A DNA stretch of 64,000 nucleotides from an uncultured Bacteroidales bacterium (GTDB lineage Bacteria > Bacteroidota > Bacteroidia > Bacteroidales > ML635J-15). Below the pieces are notes generated by a model. That model did not search any database. It saw only the letters and a program-made list of their open reading frames with translations, and was not told where the DNA came from. Positions 18,620 through 29,300 of this stretch are shown here, in pieces (the first letter of the stretch is position 1; every line of letters begins with the position of its first letter). Both the position numbers and the translations under genes were made by a program. Where the stretch lies: NCBI GenBank assembly GCA_937982115.1, contig CALJNE010000004.1, positions 1-64,000 on the forward strand, read 5' to 3'.

Positions 18620-20116
18620 TTAGAATTTTAATTCTCCTGTTTTTTTAAGATATTCTAATTCACAAAGTTTTAGTTTTGTTTTTGCCTCAACGTATTCTGT
18701 TTGTGCTTTTACATAATTTGTTTCTGCTTCGAGTAATTTCGATACAGAAATAATTCCTTCAACATAGTTATCCTGAGCCACTCTAAGTATTTCGGCTGCC
18801 AATTCCATTGATTTTTTTGACAAATTAAGATTTTTGATCGCTTCAGTATAATTATTCCATGCGAGGTTCATATCCAGAATTATCAAAGAAACGGCTTCTT
18901 CACGTTTCAAACGGGCTATTTCAACAATTTCATTTGATGCTCGCATTGTATAAACTCTGTCGCCCCAGTGTGTAATAGGTATTTGAATGTTAATTCCTGC
19001 TGTCCAATCCGAACCGAAGGATTTATCAAAACCTTTATATGGATTCGGGTTCATAAATAAATAATTTGCCATTAGATTAACATTAGGCAAAAACCTAGAT
19101 TTAAAAATATTTTGTTGTGCCAGTGAAATATTTGTGGTCTCGTCAAAGATCTTTATTTCGTTACGATTATAAACAAGCGTTTTTTCAACTGCTGAAGGTG
19201 GCGGATAAACATTTATTTTTTCTGCATCATCACTAAGATAAACGATAGTGTGAGGATCTAATCCCATTATTTGATTAAGTGCCATACAGCTTATTCTTAG
19301 TCCATTCTCTAATTTTGTTTTATTTAACTCCAATTCGGTTAATTTCATTTCTACTTGTAATAATTCCAATTTTGTAACTATTCCTTCTTCGTAGAAATTA
19401 TTTACGTCGTAATAAAGCCTGTTAAGAAATTCTTGAGCAGTTTTTGTAAGTTTTAATTTTTCCTGTAAATCAATAATCCTCCAGTAAGCCTCTTCTACTT
19501 TATAAATCAATTCTTTTTTTTCTGTGTCAAGTTGAATTTCGGCAATATTTCTCGTTGATTCCGCTATCTTATAAGTATTTCTAATCTTACCGCCAAGATA
19601 CAAAGGCTGTATAAAGTTTGGTCCAAACAAAAAATTATGATGCGTTCCAAACTTAAGTTGATCGGCAGGAAGGTAAGAATAAAAGAAAAATAAAGGATTT
19701 CCTTGAGGATCACGAATCACCTCACCTGTGGCCGGATTTATTACAATACCGTTTAGCAACGGATTTTGAAGTATATCGGGACGTAAATCCATTGTTTCCT
19801 GATCAATTGACCAAAATGGAACTACCGGTAAAAAAACATTTCCGTTTAAAACCTGAAATGGCTTGTTTGTGAGTTGGTATTGTCCTCCTAAACTTATCTG
19901 TCCGAAATAATTTGTTTTTGCAGATTTACGAATATTCTCGGTAATAGTTACCTGTGATTCTGATATTTTTATTCCGTAATTATTTTCAAAAGCTATTTCC
20001 TTACACCTGTCGAGGCTTAAATATAAAGTATCGCTTTTATCGCTTTGCGAAAAAGCATTAACATAAATAATAGAAAACCATAATAAAATTAATATGTATC
20101 GCTTTTTTAAATTCAT
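18620..20116 (-). CDS. TolC-family outer membrane efflux protein
   Basis: LSLDRCKEIAFENNYGIKISESQV, coiled-coil repeats, operon position. Confidence 0.9.
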   Translation of the reverse strand: MNLKKRYILILLWFSIIYVNAFSQSDKSDTLYLSLDRCKEIAFENNYGIKISESQVTITENIRKSAKTNYFGQISLGGQYQLTNKPFQVLNGNVFLPVVPFWSIDQETMDLRPDILQNPLLNGIVINPATGEVIRDPQGNPLFFFYSYLPADQLKFGTHHNFLFGPNFIQPLYLGGKIRNTYKIAESTRNIAEIQLDTEKKELIYKVEEAYWRIIDLQEKLKLTKTAQEFLNRLYYDVNNFYEEGIVTKLELLQVEMKLTELELNKTKLENGLRISCMALNQIMGLDPHTIVYLSDDAEKINVYPPPSAVEKTLVYNRNEIKIFDETTNISLAQQNIFKSRFLPNVNLMANYLFMNPNPYKGFDKSFGSDWTAGINIQIPITHWGDRVYTMRASNEIVEIARLKREEAVSLIILDMNLAWNNYTEAIKNLNLSKKSMELAAEILRVAQDNYVEGIISVSKLLEAETNYVKAQTEYVEAKTKLKLCELEYLKKTGELKF

Positions 20117-20694
20117 TTGTTTTTTATTCCATTAAAGAAAACATTGAGCAAAGAATTAATTTTTTGTGTAAAAACATCAGTTTCGTAATTTAATAACAAA
20201 GGCAACTCCACAGCTTTTAAAGTCATGTGAATCGTTTCGGTTATTTCCTCCGGCTTTTCTACGGAAAAAAGTCCGGTGCTGACTCCTTCCTGAATAATTT
20301 CTTGAATTTTTTCTTTTTCTAAAACATCATATTTTATTCTTATCTGACGAATAAAATCAAGATTATCCAGAAAATCATTCCTCAATGCGTTGTATAAATT
20401 TCCCAATTCTTTTATCCCACTAAATCTAGTTAAAACATAAGTTCTTAACTTATCTTCGGCATTGTGGCAATTCTCCAATGCCTGAATAATTCTATCTTTT
20501 AGAATCTCAGCTTCATATTCCACAACAGCCTGAAAAATTTCTTCTTTGCTTGTAAAATAATAATACAATGAACTTTTCCCCTTGCGTGCTTCTTCGGCAA
20601 TTTCGTTCATTGTTGTTTTTTCAAAACCAAACTTTATAAATAACTGTCGGGCTGCTGAGATTAAATTCTGTTTTATTAAATCATGTTTTTTCAT
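20113..20694 (-). CDS. TetR/AcrR family regulator
   Basis: AARQLFIKFGFEKTTMNEIAEEARKGKSSLYYYFTSKEEIF HTH; first gene of the RND operon. Confidence 0.9.
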   Translation of the reverse strand: MKKHDLIKQNLISAARQLFIKFGFEKTTMNEIAEEARKGKSSLYYYFTSKEEIFQAVVEYEAEILKDRIIQALENCHNAEDKLRTYVLTRFSGIKELGNLYNALRNDFLDNLDFIRQIRIKYDVLEKEKIQEIIQEGVSTGLFSVEKPEEITETIHMTLKAVELPLLLNYETDVFTQKINSLLNVFFNGIKNK

Positions 20695-20821
20695 GTTATT
20701 CGACTTTTTTAGTCTAAAAGTCCAAAATTAAACAAAATTTTAATCTGCAATGAAAAAGATACAGATTTTAATAAAATTTTAATAATTATTGAATTTAGCA
20801 TACGGTCAGAACAATAAAAAA

Positions 20822-20849
20822 AGGACTAAGTCAAATTAAACTTAATCCT
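20822..20849 (-). terminator. Terminator downstream of tRNA-Arg
   Basis: AGGACTAAGT/ACTTAATCCT imperfect stem followed by a T run on the minus strand. Confidence 0.6.
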
Positions 20850-20857
20850 AGTTTTTG

Positions 20858-20931
<74 letters not shown>

Positions 20932-21035
20932 AACCAAATCGGCTGCAAAAATACATTTTTTTTAAAAAACAAAAAAATATTTTTGTTTTTTACATTAAAA
21001 ATATCTCAAGCCACAATATATTTAAAAACAAGCAA

Positions 21036-21356
21036 TTATATTAGTCCTAAATCCAATAATGCAGATTCCGAAAGCATATCTTTTGACCATGGTGGATCAA
21101 AAACAAGATTTATGCTAACTCCCCTCACACCGTCAATAGCTTTTACCACAGTCCTTACCTCCTCAATAAGGTCGTCAACCATAGGACAATTTGGAGCAGT
21201 AAGTGTCATATCAATATCCACATCTCCATTATCGGCAAGTTCGATTTTGTAAATAAGTCCTAAATCATAGATGTTGACAGGAATTTCGGGATCGTAAACA
21301 TTTTTTAGACCCTCTACTATTTTTTGTTCAATTTCCGGTTTATTGATCATATTCAT
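21036..21356 (-). CDS. MIP18/DUF59 family protein, Fe-S assembly (SufT/PaaD-like)
   Basis: LKNVYDPEIPVNIYDLGLIYKIEL and MTLTAPNCPM. Confidence 0.85.
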   Translation of the reverse strand: MNMINKPEIEQKIVEGLKNVYDPEIPVNIYDLGLIYKIELADNGDVDIDMTLTAPNCPMVDDLIEEVRTVVKAIDGVRGVSINLVFDPPWSKDMLSESALLDLGLI

Positions 21357-21775
21357 TTTCCCATTGATTTGTAAGCCATTGCATAATATTTCAATTGTTT
21401 AATCATTGCCAGCAATCCATTGGCTCTGGTTGGAGACAGATGTTGTTGCAAGCCGATTTTTTCAATAAAAAACAGATCGGCGTCAATTATTTCCTGAGGC
21501 GTTCTTCCGGATAATACTCTAATTAAAAGGGATGCTATTCCTTTGGTAATTATTGCATCAGAGTCTGCATAAAAATATATTTTGTCGTCCTTATATTCTG
21601 CATGAAACCATACTTTCGACTGGCATCCTTCAATTAAATTTTCATCTTTTCGATGCTCTTCTGGAAATGTATCAAGATTATTGCCCAACTCAATCAAATA
21701 AGCATATTTATCCATCCAATCCTCGAAAGAGCTAAACTCTTCGATGATATTTTCCTGTACTGCATTTATATCCAT
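21353..21775 (-). CDS. sufE: SufE family Fe-S assembly protein
   Basis: LIEGCQSKVWFHAEYKDDKIYFYADSDAIITKGIASLLIRVLSG. Confidence 0.88.
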   Translation of the reverse strand: MDINAVQENIIEEFSSFEDWMDKYAYLIELGNNLDTFPEEHRKDENLIEGCQSKVWFHAEYKDDKIYFYADSDAIITKGIASLLIRVLSGRTPQEIIDADLFFIEKIGLQQHLSPTRANGLLAMIKQLKYYAMAYKSMGK

Positions 21776-21802
21776 ATTAAATCAACATTTTTATAAATAA
21801 AA

Positions 21803-21836
21803 AACAACTGCAAAATAATTTTGTTCTGCAGTTGTT
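21803..21836 (-). terminator. Terminator downstream of trxA
   Basis: AACAACTGCA/TGCAGTTGTT perfect 10-bp stem followed by a T run on the minus strand. Confidence 0.75.
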
Positions 21837-21854
21837 AATTTTTAATTTACTCAA

Positions 21855-22172
21855 CTATAAAAGGTTATCTAATTTTGAAGTCAAATTAATTTTTGGTACA
21901 GCACCAACCACTTTATCAACAACCTGACCGTTTTTAATAAATAAAACTGTCGGAATATTTCTTATTCCGAAACGAACAGCAATTTCATTGTTATTATCAA
22001 CATCAACCTTGCCAATAACAGCCCTTCCTTCATATTCCTTGGCCATTTCTTCAATTATAGGAGCTATCATACGACATGGTCCACACCATACAGCCCAAAA
22101 ATCTAAAACAACCGGTTTATCGCTTTTCATTACCAGTTCTTCAAAATTAGTAGTGTTAATTTCAAGTGCCAT
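21855..22172 (-). CDS. trxA: Thioredoxin
   Basis: DFWAVWCGPCRMIAP active site. Confidence 0.95.
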   Translation of the reverse strand: MALEINTTNFEELVMKSDKPVVLDFWAVWCGPCRMIAPIIEEMAKEYEGRAVIGKVDVDNNNEIAVRFGIRNIPTVLFIKNGQVVDKVVGAVPKINLTSKLDNLL

Positions 22173-22220
22173 AACTTCAAATTTTTAAGTTTATATTTTT
22201 TTGTAAAATTAATATTTTTT

Positions 22221-25200
22221 TTAACTCAAACTAAACCGATTTATGTTTTTATTGTTCTGTAAAAAGTATATTAGTTCGTCATTCAAAGAAATATTTTTTT
22301 TGCGTGCCACAAGTTTTAATGGTTTATCTCCATTATTACAAATACTTAATAATAATTGTATTTTTCCTTTTTCAACTTTATTCATAATCAAATCAATCAT
22401 TTCGTCAACAAATATATTATCAATATTATTTACATCGAGATACAAAGTCAGATTTTTAAAACATTCATCCTTAACATCTGAAAGCAGTTTCACAGACTCA
22501 ATACCTACAAACATCCTTGAACTGTTTTTAGATTCTCTGATATTTAAAGTCATCATTATCGAATATCCTTTAGTAAAGAAATTTTTATTTTCAGCATAAT
22601 CCTTACCAAAAAAAGTAAAAGAATATGTTCCTGAATAATCTAAAAGCTTAACTGTCCCATAAGGTTTTCCTTCTTTTGAAAACTTCTCTGATGATTCCAG
22701 AACAAAGCCAATGACATTAATTTTCCCCGGTTTTTTAAGTATATCCTCAACTTCATCCAGCTTTTTATGATGTATAAAATCCAAATAAAACTTATATTTA
22801 TCAAGCGGATGACTCGAAACATACATGCCAATAAATTCTTTTTCAGCATCTAAAAATTCAATTGGGTTGAAATCTCCCGGTGGTGGAATTTTAGGATAAT
22901 TTATTGTATCACTAATGTCCATATTGCCAAAAAGGGTATTAACAGATGATTTTGATTGTTGAATATTATTCCCGAACTTTATCAAGCTTTCAATAAAAGT
23001 TTCATTTTGATCTGAAGGCATGAAATATTGAGGTCTCTGAATATCTTTGAAACTATCGAATGCCCCGGAATATGCCAGAGCTTCCATAGCTTTTTTATTA
23101 ACAGCATTCAAATTTACCCTCGACACAAAGTCGAATATATCAGTATAATTTCCATTTTTATTTCTTTCTTCAATAATGTTTTCAATTGCATTTGAACCAA
23201 GATTTTTTATTCCGCCCAAACCAAATCGAATATTTCCGCTTTTAGTAACCGAAAACCTTTTGATACTTTCATTAATATCCGGACTAAGCACCTTGATTTT
23301 CATGCGACGACATTCTTCCATTAACTCGGAAATTTTTTCTATTTCTTTGGCTCTCGACATTGCTGCAGCCATAAATTCTGCAGGAAAATGAGCTTTAAGG
23401 TACGCTGTTTGATAAGCCAATACAGCATAGCACACAGAATGGGACTTATTAAAAGCATAATTCGCAAAAGCAATCCAGTCCTTCCAAATTTTTTCAACAA
23501 GCACGTCAGGATCGTTATTTACTTGTTTGCAACCTTCAATAAATTCAGGATTGTTTTTACAACCTTCTTTAAACTTAGCTTCGAGTTTTTCCATGGTTTT
23601 CATATCTTTCTTGCCCATGGCCTTACGTAGAGTATCGGATTCACCTCTGGTAAAATTTGCCAGAGATCTCGACAAAAGCATAACTTGTTCCTGATAAATT
23701 GTAATCCCATAAGTCTCCTTAAGATACTTCTCCATTAGAGGATGATCGTAAACAACTTTTTCTTTTCCTTTTTTTCGTGCTACATAATTGGGAATATAAT
23801 CCATTGGTCCCGGACGATACAGGGCTACCATTGCAATTAGATCATTTATGTTTGAAGGTTCCAAATCCCTTAAACTACTCTTCATTCCATCGGATTCAAA
23901 CTGGAAAATTGAAGTTGTTTCACCTGATTTGAATATTTTGTATGTTTCCTGATCATCGTAATCTATGCTATCAATATCAAAATCTATTCCCTTGCTTAGT
24001 TTTATATTTTCGATGCAATCTTTTATTACCGATAAGGTTTTTAAACCCAAAAAGTCCATTTTCAGCAACCCGATGGCCTCAACAAAACTGCCTTCGTATT
24101 GTGTTGTTGCGAGATCTCCATCTTTTGTTCGCATTAAAGGGATATTATTTACAAGAGATTCTCTCCCGATTAACATTCCGCAAGCATGTACACCTGTTTG
24201 ACGAACCGAACCCTCAAGTACACAAGCAATTGCCAGAGCCTTTTTTAATTTTTTATCGTTTTTCTGGTCGGCAAGTTGCATGGTTTCGGCTATAACTTTC
24301 CTCGTTTCGAGAATATCTAATAGCTTAGCACTTTTTTCATCATCTTCTTTTCTGGCTGCTTTTATTTCTTCATCGAGTTTCGCAAAATATTTTTCATAAC
24401 TACCAATACTTTCAACCTCTTTTTCGATTATTGCATAAGCATTTGATAAAGATGCTTTATCATCAAGTTTTTTCGTGAGTTCATTAGAAAAGTTCAGGTC
24501 TATCCCCATGATTCTGAAAACATCTTTAATTGCTCCTTTGGCTTTCATTGTTCCTATGGTACAGATATGAGCAACTTTATCTTTACCATATTTATTTACA
24601 ACATATTCAATAACTTTAGCTCTGCCATCATCATCAAAATCAATATCAACATCAGGCATCGAAATGCGGTCGGGATTTAAAAATCTTTCAAAAAGCAAAT
24701 CAAACTTCAGAGGATCAACATCGGTGATTTTTGTACAATAAGCCACTACAGACCCCGCAGCAGAACCTCGTCCTTTACCCACAAGTACCCCCATTTCGCG
24801 TGCTTTTTGAATAAAATCCTGAACAATCAAAAAGTAACCGGGATACCCCATTCTTTTTATGGTGAGCAACTCGTACTCTATACGTTCCTTTACATCATCG
24901 GAATAATTTTCTCCGTATCTTTCAATAGCTCCTTTTTCAGTTAAAAATCTTAAATAGTCGGCTTCTAATTTTATTCGTAAAACTGCACCATAACCTCCAA
25001 GTATTTTGTATTTTTCTTCTGTGAATTCATTTTTAAGATCCTCTTCAGTGAATTTACTTCTCCATTCTTCTATAGTTCCGAAACTTTCCGGAATAGGGAA
25101 TTCCGGCATTAATGGATTTCTGTTAATATCATAAATCTCAACTTTATCTGCAATTTCATTGGTATTCTCCAGAACTTCCGGATGATCAGGAAAAAGTTCC

Positions 25201-25979
25201 AGCATTTCATCATAACTTTTAAGCCATTCCTGTTTTGTATAACGAAGACGATTTGGATCGTTAATATCAGCATTTGTTGTTAAACAAATCAAAACATCAT
25301 GAGCTTCAGCATCTTCTTCATTAATAAAATGCGAGTCGTTTGTTGCAATTACTTTAACTCCAAGTTCTGCAGAAAGTTCGAAAATCTTTTTATTAACAAG
25401 CTCCTGAACATCTGATACTTCTCTTTTTTGAACAGGATCATTACAAGGATGATGCATAACTTCAAGATAGAAGTCATCTCCAAAATTTTCTTTAAACCAC
25501 AAAATTGTTTCTTTTGCAGCATCAATCTGACCGGAAGCAATTAGCTTTGGGATTTCTCCACCCAAACAAGCAGACGAAACAATTATTCCTTCTTTATGTT
25601 CTAATAAAAGTTTCTTATCAATTCGAGGTTTGCTGTAAAATCCTTCAAGATTAGCCACACTAATCATTTTTATCAGATTATGATATCCGGTTAAATTTTT
25701 GGCAAGCAAAATCAAATGATATCCGGATTTATCAACAGAATCTGATTTTTCAGTAAGACTGTTCTTTGCGACGTAAGTTTCGCAACCAAGTATAGGCTTT
25801 ATTTTGTTTTTAAGACACTTATCATGAAAATCTTTCAGCCCCATCAAATTACCATGATCAGTAAGAGCCAGAGCATTCATACCAAGCTCCTTAGCTTTGG
25901 AAATCAAACCATCAATGCTTGCAGCTCCATCTAAAATGGAGTATTGTGAGTGAACGTGTAAATGTGTGAACTTGCCCAT
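22221..25979 (-). CDS. dnaE: DNA polymerase III alpha subunit
   Basis: PHP domain FTHLHVHSQYSILDG; catalytic SMPDVDIDFDDDGR; VGKGRGSAAGSVVAY. Confidence 0.97.
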   Translation of the reverse strand: MGKFTHLHVHSQYSILDGAASIDGLISKAKELGMNALALTDHGNLMGLKDFHDKCLKNKIKPILGCETYVAKNSLTEKSDSVDKSGYHLILLAKNLTGYHNLIKMISVANLEGFYSKPRIDKKLLLEHKEGIIVSSACLGGEIPKLIASGQIDAAKETILWFKENFGDDFYLEVMHHPCNDPVQKREVSDVQELVNKKIFELSAELGVKVIATNDSHFINEEDAEAHDVLICLTTNADINDPNRLRYTKQEWLKSYDEMLELFPDHPEVLENTNEIADKVEIYDINRNPLMPEFPIPESFGTIEEWRSKFTEEDLKNEFTEEKYKILGGYGAVLRIKLEADYLRFLTEKGAIERYGENYSDDVKERIEYELLTIKRMGYPGYFLIVQDFIQKAREMGVLVGKGRGSAAGSVVAYCTKITDVDPLKFDLLFERFLNPDRISMPDVDIDFDDDGRAKVIEYVVNKYGKDKVAHICTIGTMKAKGAIKDVFRIMGIDLNFSNELTKKLDDKASLSNAYAIIEKEVESIGSYEKYFAKLDEEIKAARKEDDEKSAKLLDILETRKVIAETMQLADQKNDKKLKKALAIACVLEGSVRQTGVHACGMLIGRESLVNNIPLMRTKDGDLATTQYEGSFVEAIGLLKMDFLGLKTLSVIKDCIENIKLSKGIDFDIDSIDYDDQETYKIFKSGETTSIFQFESDGMKSSLRDLEPSNINDLIAMVALYRPGPMDYIPNYVARKKGKEKVVYDHPLMEKYLKETYGITIYQEQVMLLSRSLANFTRGESDTLRKAMGKKDMKTMEKLEAKFKEGCKNNPEFIEGCKQVNNDPDVLVEKIWKDWIAFANYAFNKSHSVCYAVLAYQTAYLKAHFPAEFMAAAMSRAKEIEKISELMEECRRMKIKVLSPDINESIKRFSVTKSGNIRFGLGGIKNLGSNAIENIIEERNKNGNYTDIFDFVSRVNLNAVNKKAMEALAYSGAFDSFKDIQRPQYFMPSDQNETFIESLIKFGNNIQQSKSSVNTLFGNMDISDTINYPKIPPPGDFNPIEFLDAEKEFIGMYVSSHPLDKYKFYLDFIHHKKLDEVEDILKKPGKINVIGFVLESSEKFSKEGKPYGTVKLLDYSGTYSFTFFGKDYAENKNFFTKGYSIMMTLNIRESKNSSRMFVGIESVKLLSDVKDECFKNLTLYLDVNNIDNIFVDEMIDLIMNKVEKGKIQLLLSICNNGDKPLKLVARKKNISLNDELIYFLQNNKNINRFSLS

Positions 25980-26251
25980 TTTTTTTCAAAAATTTTTGAG
26001 CAATAAAATTACTTCATATTAAAATAATTTTGAGGAAATGTTTTAAAAAGTAATTAACAAATTAAATATTAAACCAAAATAAAATAATCGGAATTTGCGT
26101 TTAATAAGTAAGCAAGAGAAAATAAAATAAAAAAATTATCAAATTTTTATGGAAAATTTAGGAAAAACATATCAAAAAGTAGAATTATTAAAATTTATTT
26201 TTTGAGAGTTAATAAATTTATTATTTTTACAAGCCTAAAAAATACAGAACA

Positions 26252-26950
26252 ATGGAACTAAAGAAATCGCCAAAAGCCGACCTCGAAAGAAGAAAGTTTA
26301 TTTTTCTGGAAATAGGATTAATACTTTCTTTGGCAATTTGCTACATTGCATTTGAGTGGAAATCCGAAGAACTTTCTGCAAGTTCGTTAGGTGAACTCAC
26401 ATCACAGGACATGTTTGAAGAAGAAATTATTAATACTCAGCAGGAAACTCCTCCTGAACAACCGGAACCTGAACAACCAGAACCTGAGTCTGTTATAGAA
26501 GAGTTGATTATTGTTGATGACGATAAAGTTGTTGAAAATTTGAATATAAATTCCGAAGCTGATGAAAAAACAAAGACTAATATCAATATTGTTCAAACAA
26601 CTTTTAATGTTGAAACAGAAGAAGAAGTCGAACCTATTTCCTTTGCGGTTGTTGAAGAAAAACCAACTTTTCCCGGCGGAGAAGCAGAACTTTTGAAGTT
26701 TATTGCTGAAAACACCAAATATCCTGAAATTGCAAAGGAAAACGGAATTCAAGGAAGAGTTTTTGTTCAATTCGTTATTGACAAAAACGGAAACGTTACC
26801 AATGTAACAATAGCAAGAGGCGTAGATCCATATCTGGATGCTGAAGCAATCAGGGTTGTAAAAATGCTGCCAAGATGGACTCCAGGTAAGCAAAGAGGGA
26901 AACCTGTTCCGGTAACTTTTGTTGTTCCCATTAATTTTAAATTGTATTAA
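26252..26950 (+). CDS. Energy transducer TonB
   Basis: N-terminal TM, acidic/proline-rich linker, C-terminal GRVFVQFVIDKNGNVTNVTIARGVDPYLDAEAIRVVKMLPRWTPGKQRGKPVPVTFVVPINFKL. Confidence 0.92.
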   Translation: MELKKSPKADLERRKFIFLEIGLILSLAICYIAFEWKSEELSASSLGELTSQDMFEEEIINTQQETPPEQPEPEQPEPESVIEELIIVDDDKVVENLNINSEADEKTKTNINIVQTTFNVETEEEVEPISFAVVEEKPTFPGGEAELLKFIAENTKYPEIAKENGIQGRVFVQFVIDKNGNVTNVTIARGVDPYLDAEAIRVVKMLPRWTPGKQRGKPVPVTFVVPINFKLY

Positions 26951-26973
26951 AATTTTCAAAAAATATTTTTATT

Positions 26974-26994
26974 GACCCTGCCTTTGGTGGGGTC
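26974..26994 (+). terminator. Terminator after tonB
   Basis: GACCC...GGGTC stem (extended by internal pairs) followed by TTTTT. Confidence 0.7.
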
Positions 26995-27020
26995 TTTTTG
27001 TTACAAAGATTTCAAAAAAT

Positions 27021-28199
27021 ATGATCTCAACAGAAATAGATCCCGAAAGAGTAGTATTAGTAGGTGTAGTTAGTGTTGACCAAACAAAAGAGCAAGTTGA
27101 AGAGTATTTGAATGAATTAGAATTTTTAGCAAAAACTGCAGGTGTAATACCTGTAAAAAAATTTATTCAAAATTTAGATTTTCCCAATCCACGTACTTAT
27201 GTAGGAAAAGGCAAACTCGAAGAAATACTCAATTATATTCTGGATAACGAAATTTCATTAGTTATTTTTGATGACGAACTTAGTCCTACTCAACTAAGAA
27301 ATATAGAAAATTTTATCAAGGTCAGAGTGCTTGACAGGACAAATCTTATTTTAGACATTTTTGCACAGCATGCACGTACTGCATACGCCAAAACACAAGT
27401 AGAACTTGCTCAATATCAATACTTATTGCCTCGATTAACAAGAATGTGGACTCACCTCGAAAGACAACGTGGAGGTATTGGACTAAGAGGTCCCGGAGAA
27501 ACTCAAATAGAAACCGACAGACGAATTATTCTCGATAAAATTTCCAGATTAAAAGATGAGCTTGCTCGTATTGATAAACAAATGGCTCAACAAAGAAAAA
27601 ACCGCAGCCAATTAATCCGAGTTGCTCTGGTTGGCTATACCAATGTTGGGAAATCAACAATAATGAATTTGCTAAGTAAATCAGAAGTTCTCGCAGAAAA
27701 CAAATTGTTTGCCACCCTTGATACCACAGTTCGTAAAGTTGTACTAAACAATTTACCGTTTTTACTCAGCGATACGGTAGGTTTTATCAGAAAGTTACCT
27801 CATAAACTCATTGAATCCTTTAAATCAACCCTTGACGAGGCTCGTGAATCCGATATTATAGTTCATGTGGTTGATATTTCTCATCCGTCTTTTGAAGAGC
27901 AAATTAATGTAGTTAATCAAACTCTTAGAGAAATAGGAGTAAGTGATAAACCAATACTGATGGTATTTAACAAGATAGATTCCTTTAGCTACATCAAAAA
28001 GGAAGAAGATGACTTAAGTCCGATGAAGAGAGAAAATTTTTCGTTAGAAGATTGGAAAAATACTTATATGAATAAAATTTCTGCTCCTTGTGTTTTTATC
28101 TCGGCAAAAAATCGTAACAATATTGAAGAGTTTAAAGAAATTTTATTCAATATGATAAAAGAAATGCATTTCAAGAGATACCCTTATAGTCAAATTTAG
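27021..28199 (+). CDS. hflX: GTPase HflX
   Basis: GGIGLRGPGETQIETDRR and G1 motif GYTNVGKSTIMN. Confidence 0.95.
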   Translation: MISTEIDPERVVLVGVVSVDQTKEQVEEYLNELEFLAKTAGVIPVKKFIQNLDFPNPRTYVGKGKLEEILNYILDNEISLVIFDDELSPTQLRNIENFIKVRVLDRTNLILDIFAQHARTAYAKTQVELAQYQYLLPRLTRMWTHLERQRGGIGLRGPGETQIETDRRIILDKISRLKDELARIDKQMAQQRKNRSQLIRVALVGYTNVGKSTIMNLLSKSEVLAENKLFATLDTTVRKVVLNNLPFLLSDTVGFIRKLPHKLIESFKSTLDEARESDIIVHVVDISHPSFEEQINVVNQTLREIGVSDKPILMVFNKIDSFSYIKKEEDDLSPMKRENFSLEDWKNTYMNKISAPCVFISAKNRNNIEEFKEILFNMIKEMHFKRYPYSQI

Positions 28200-28244
28200 A
28201 TAATTCGAAAAGTTATTTTATCGAATATGAAATAGCAAAAAAAA

Positions 28245-28261
28245 GAGGGACGATGTCCCTC
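28245..28261. terminator. Bidirectional terminator between convergent hflX and fabH
   Basis: GAGGGAC-GAT-GTCCCTC hairpin flanked by A/T tracts. Confidence 0.75.
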
Positions 28262-28268
28262 AAAATTA

Positions 28269-29300
28269 TTATTTTTTATCGAAATCCGGATTATCTGCCA
28301 CAGCACTTCCATCATAAGCCCATTTGAGATAGCAAGACCCCCATGCAAAACCTGCTCCAAAAGTTGCTATTATTATATTATCGCCGGGTCTAAGATCATG
28401 CTCATATTCCCATAAACAAAGAGGAATTGTTGCAGATGTGGTATTTCCATATTTAGTGATAGTCAACATTACCTGACTTTTATCAATTCCCATTCTTTTT
28501 GCAGTAGCTTCAATAATTCTCATATTAGCTTGATGAGGAACAAAATATTTTAAATTATCAAAAGTTAGATTGTGTCGTTCCATCATTCTAACAGAAACAT
28601 CGGCCATATTAGCTACAGCTGCTTTAAAAACAGGTTGACCTTCCTGATAAATAAAATGCTGTCTGCGTAATATAGTTTCAAAAGTAGCAGGACGGAGCGA
28701 ACCTCCGGCTACTTGATGCAAATGATGGCGACCACTGCCATCAACATGCATAATTGAATCAATAATTCCGTAACCGTCAATACAAGGTTCGAGCATTACA
28801 GCACCTGCACCGTCCCCAAAAATCGGAGATGTATTTCTGTCGTTATAATCAACAATAGAAGACATCTTATCAGCACCAACAACCACAACCTTTTTGTGAG
28901 TACCGCTTTCAACAAATTTTGAAGCAGTTATAAGGGCAAACAAGAAGCTGGAACAACCTGCATTCATATCATAACCGAAGGCATTTTTAATGCCAACTTT
29001 ATCACAAATAATATTGGCGGTTGCCGGAAATTGCATATCAGGAGTAACCACTCCGCAAATAAGCATATCAACTTCTTCGGGTTTGGTTCCTGTTTTACGA
29101 AGCAATTGTTTAACAGCTTCCGTAGCCATATCGGAAGTAGCTTTCCCTTCTTCAAGCAATATACGACGTTCTTTTATACCGATTCGTTCCATTATCCACT
29201 CATCAGAAGTGTCAACCATACGCGACAATTCTTCGTTAGTTAAAATATAAGGAGGAACGTATCCGCCTACTCCGGTAATGGCAGCTCTAATTTTAGTCAT
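28269..29300 (-). CDS. fabH: 3-oxoacyl-ACP synthase III
   Basis: DEWIMERIGIKERR, NAGCSSFLFAL, YGNTTSATIPL. Confidence 0.95.
   Translation of the reverse strand: MTKIRAAITGVGGYVPPYILTNEELSRMVDTSDEWIMERIGIKERRILLEEGKATSDMATEAVKQLLRKTGTKPEEVDMLICGVVTPDMQFPATANIICDKVGIKNAFGYDMNAGCSSFLFALITASKFVESGTHKKVVVVGADKMSSIVDYNDRNTSPIFGDGAGAVMLEPCIDGYGIIDSIMHVDGSGRHHLHQVAGGSLRPATFETILRRQHFIYQEGQPVFKAAVANMADVSVRMMERHNLTFDNLKYFVPHQANMRIIEATAKRMGIDKSQVMLTITKYGNTTSATIPLCLWEYEHDLRPGDNIIIATFGAGFAWGSCYLKWAYDGSAVADNPDFDKK

Noticed and set aside
26402-26959. 185-aa Phe/Asn-rich ORF antisense to tonB
   Set aside because: Composition is the mirror of the Glu/Lys/Pro-rich TonB linker; not a plausible protein.
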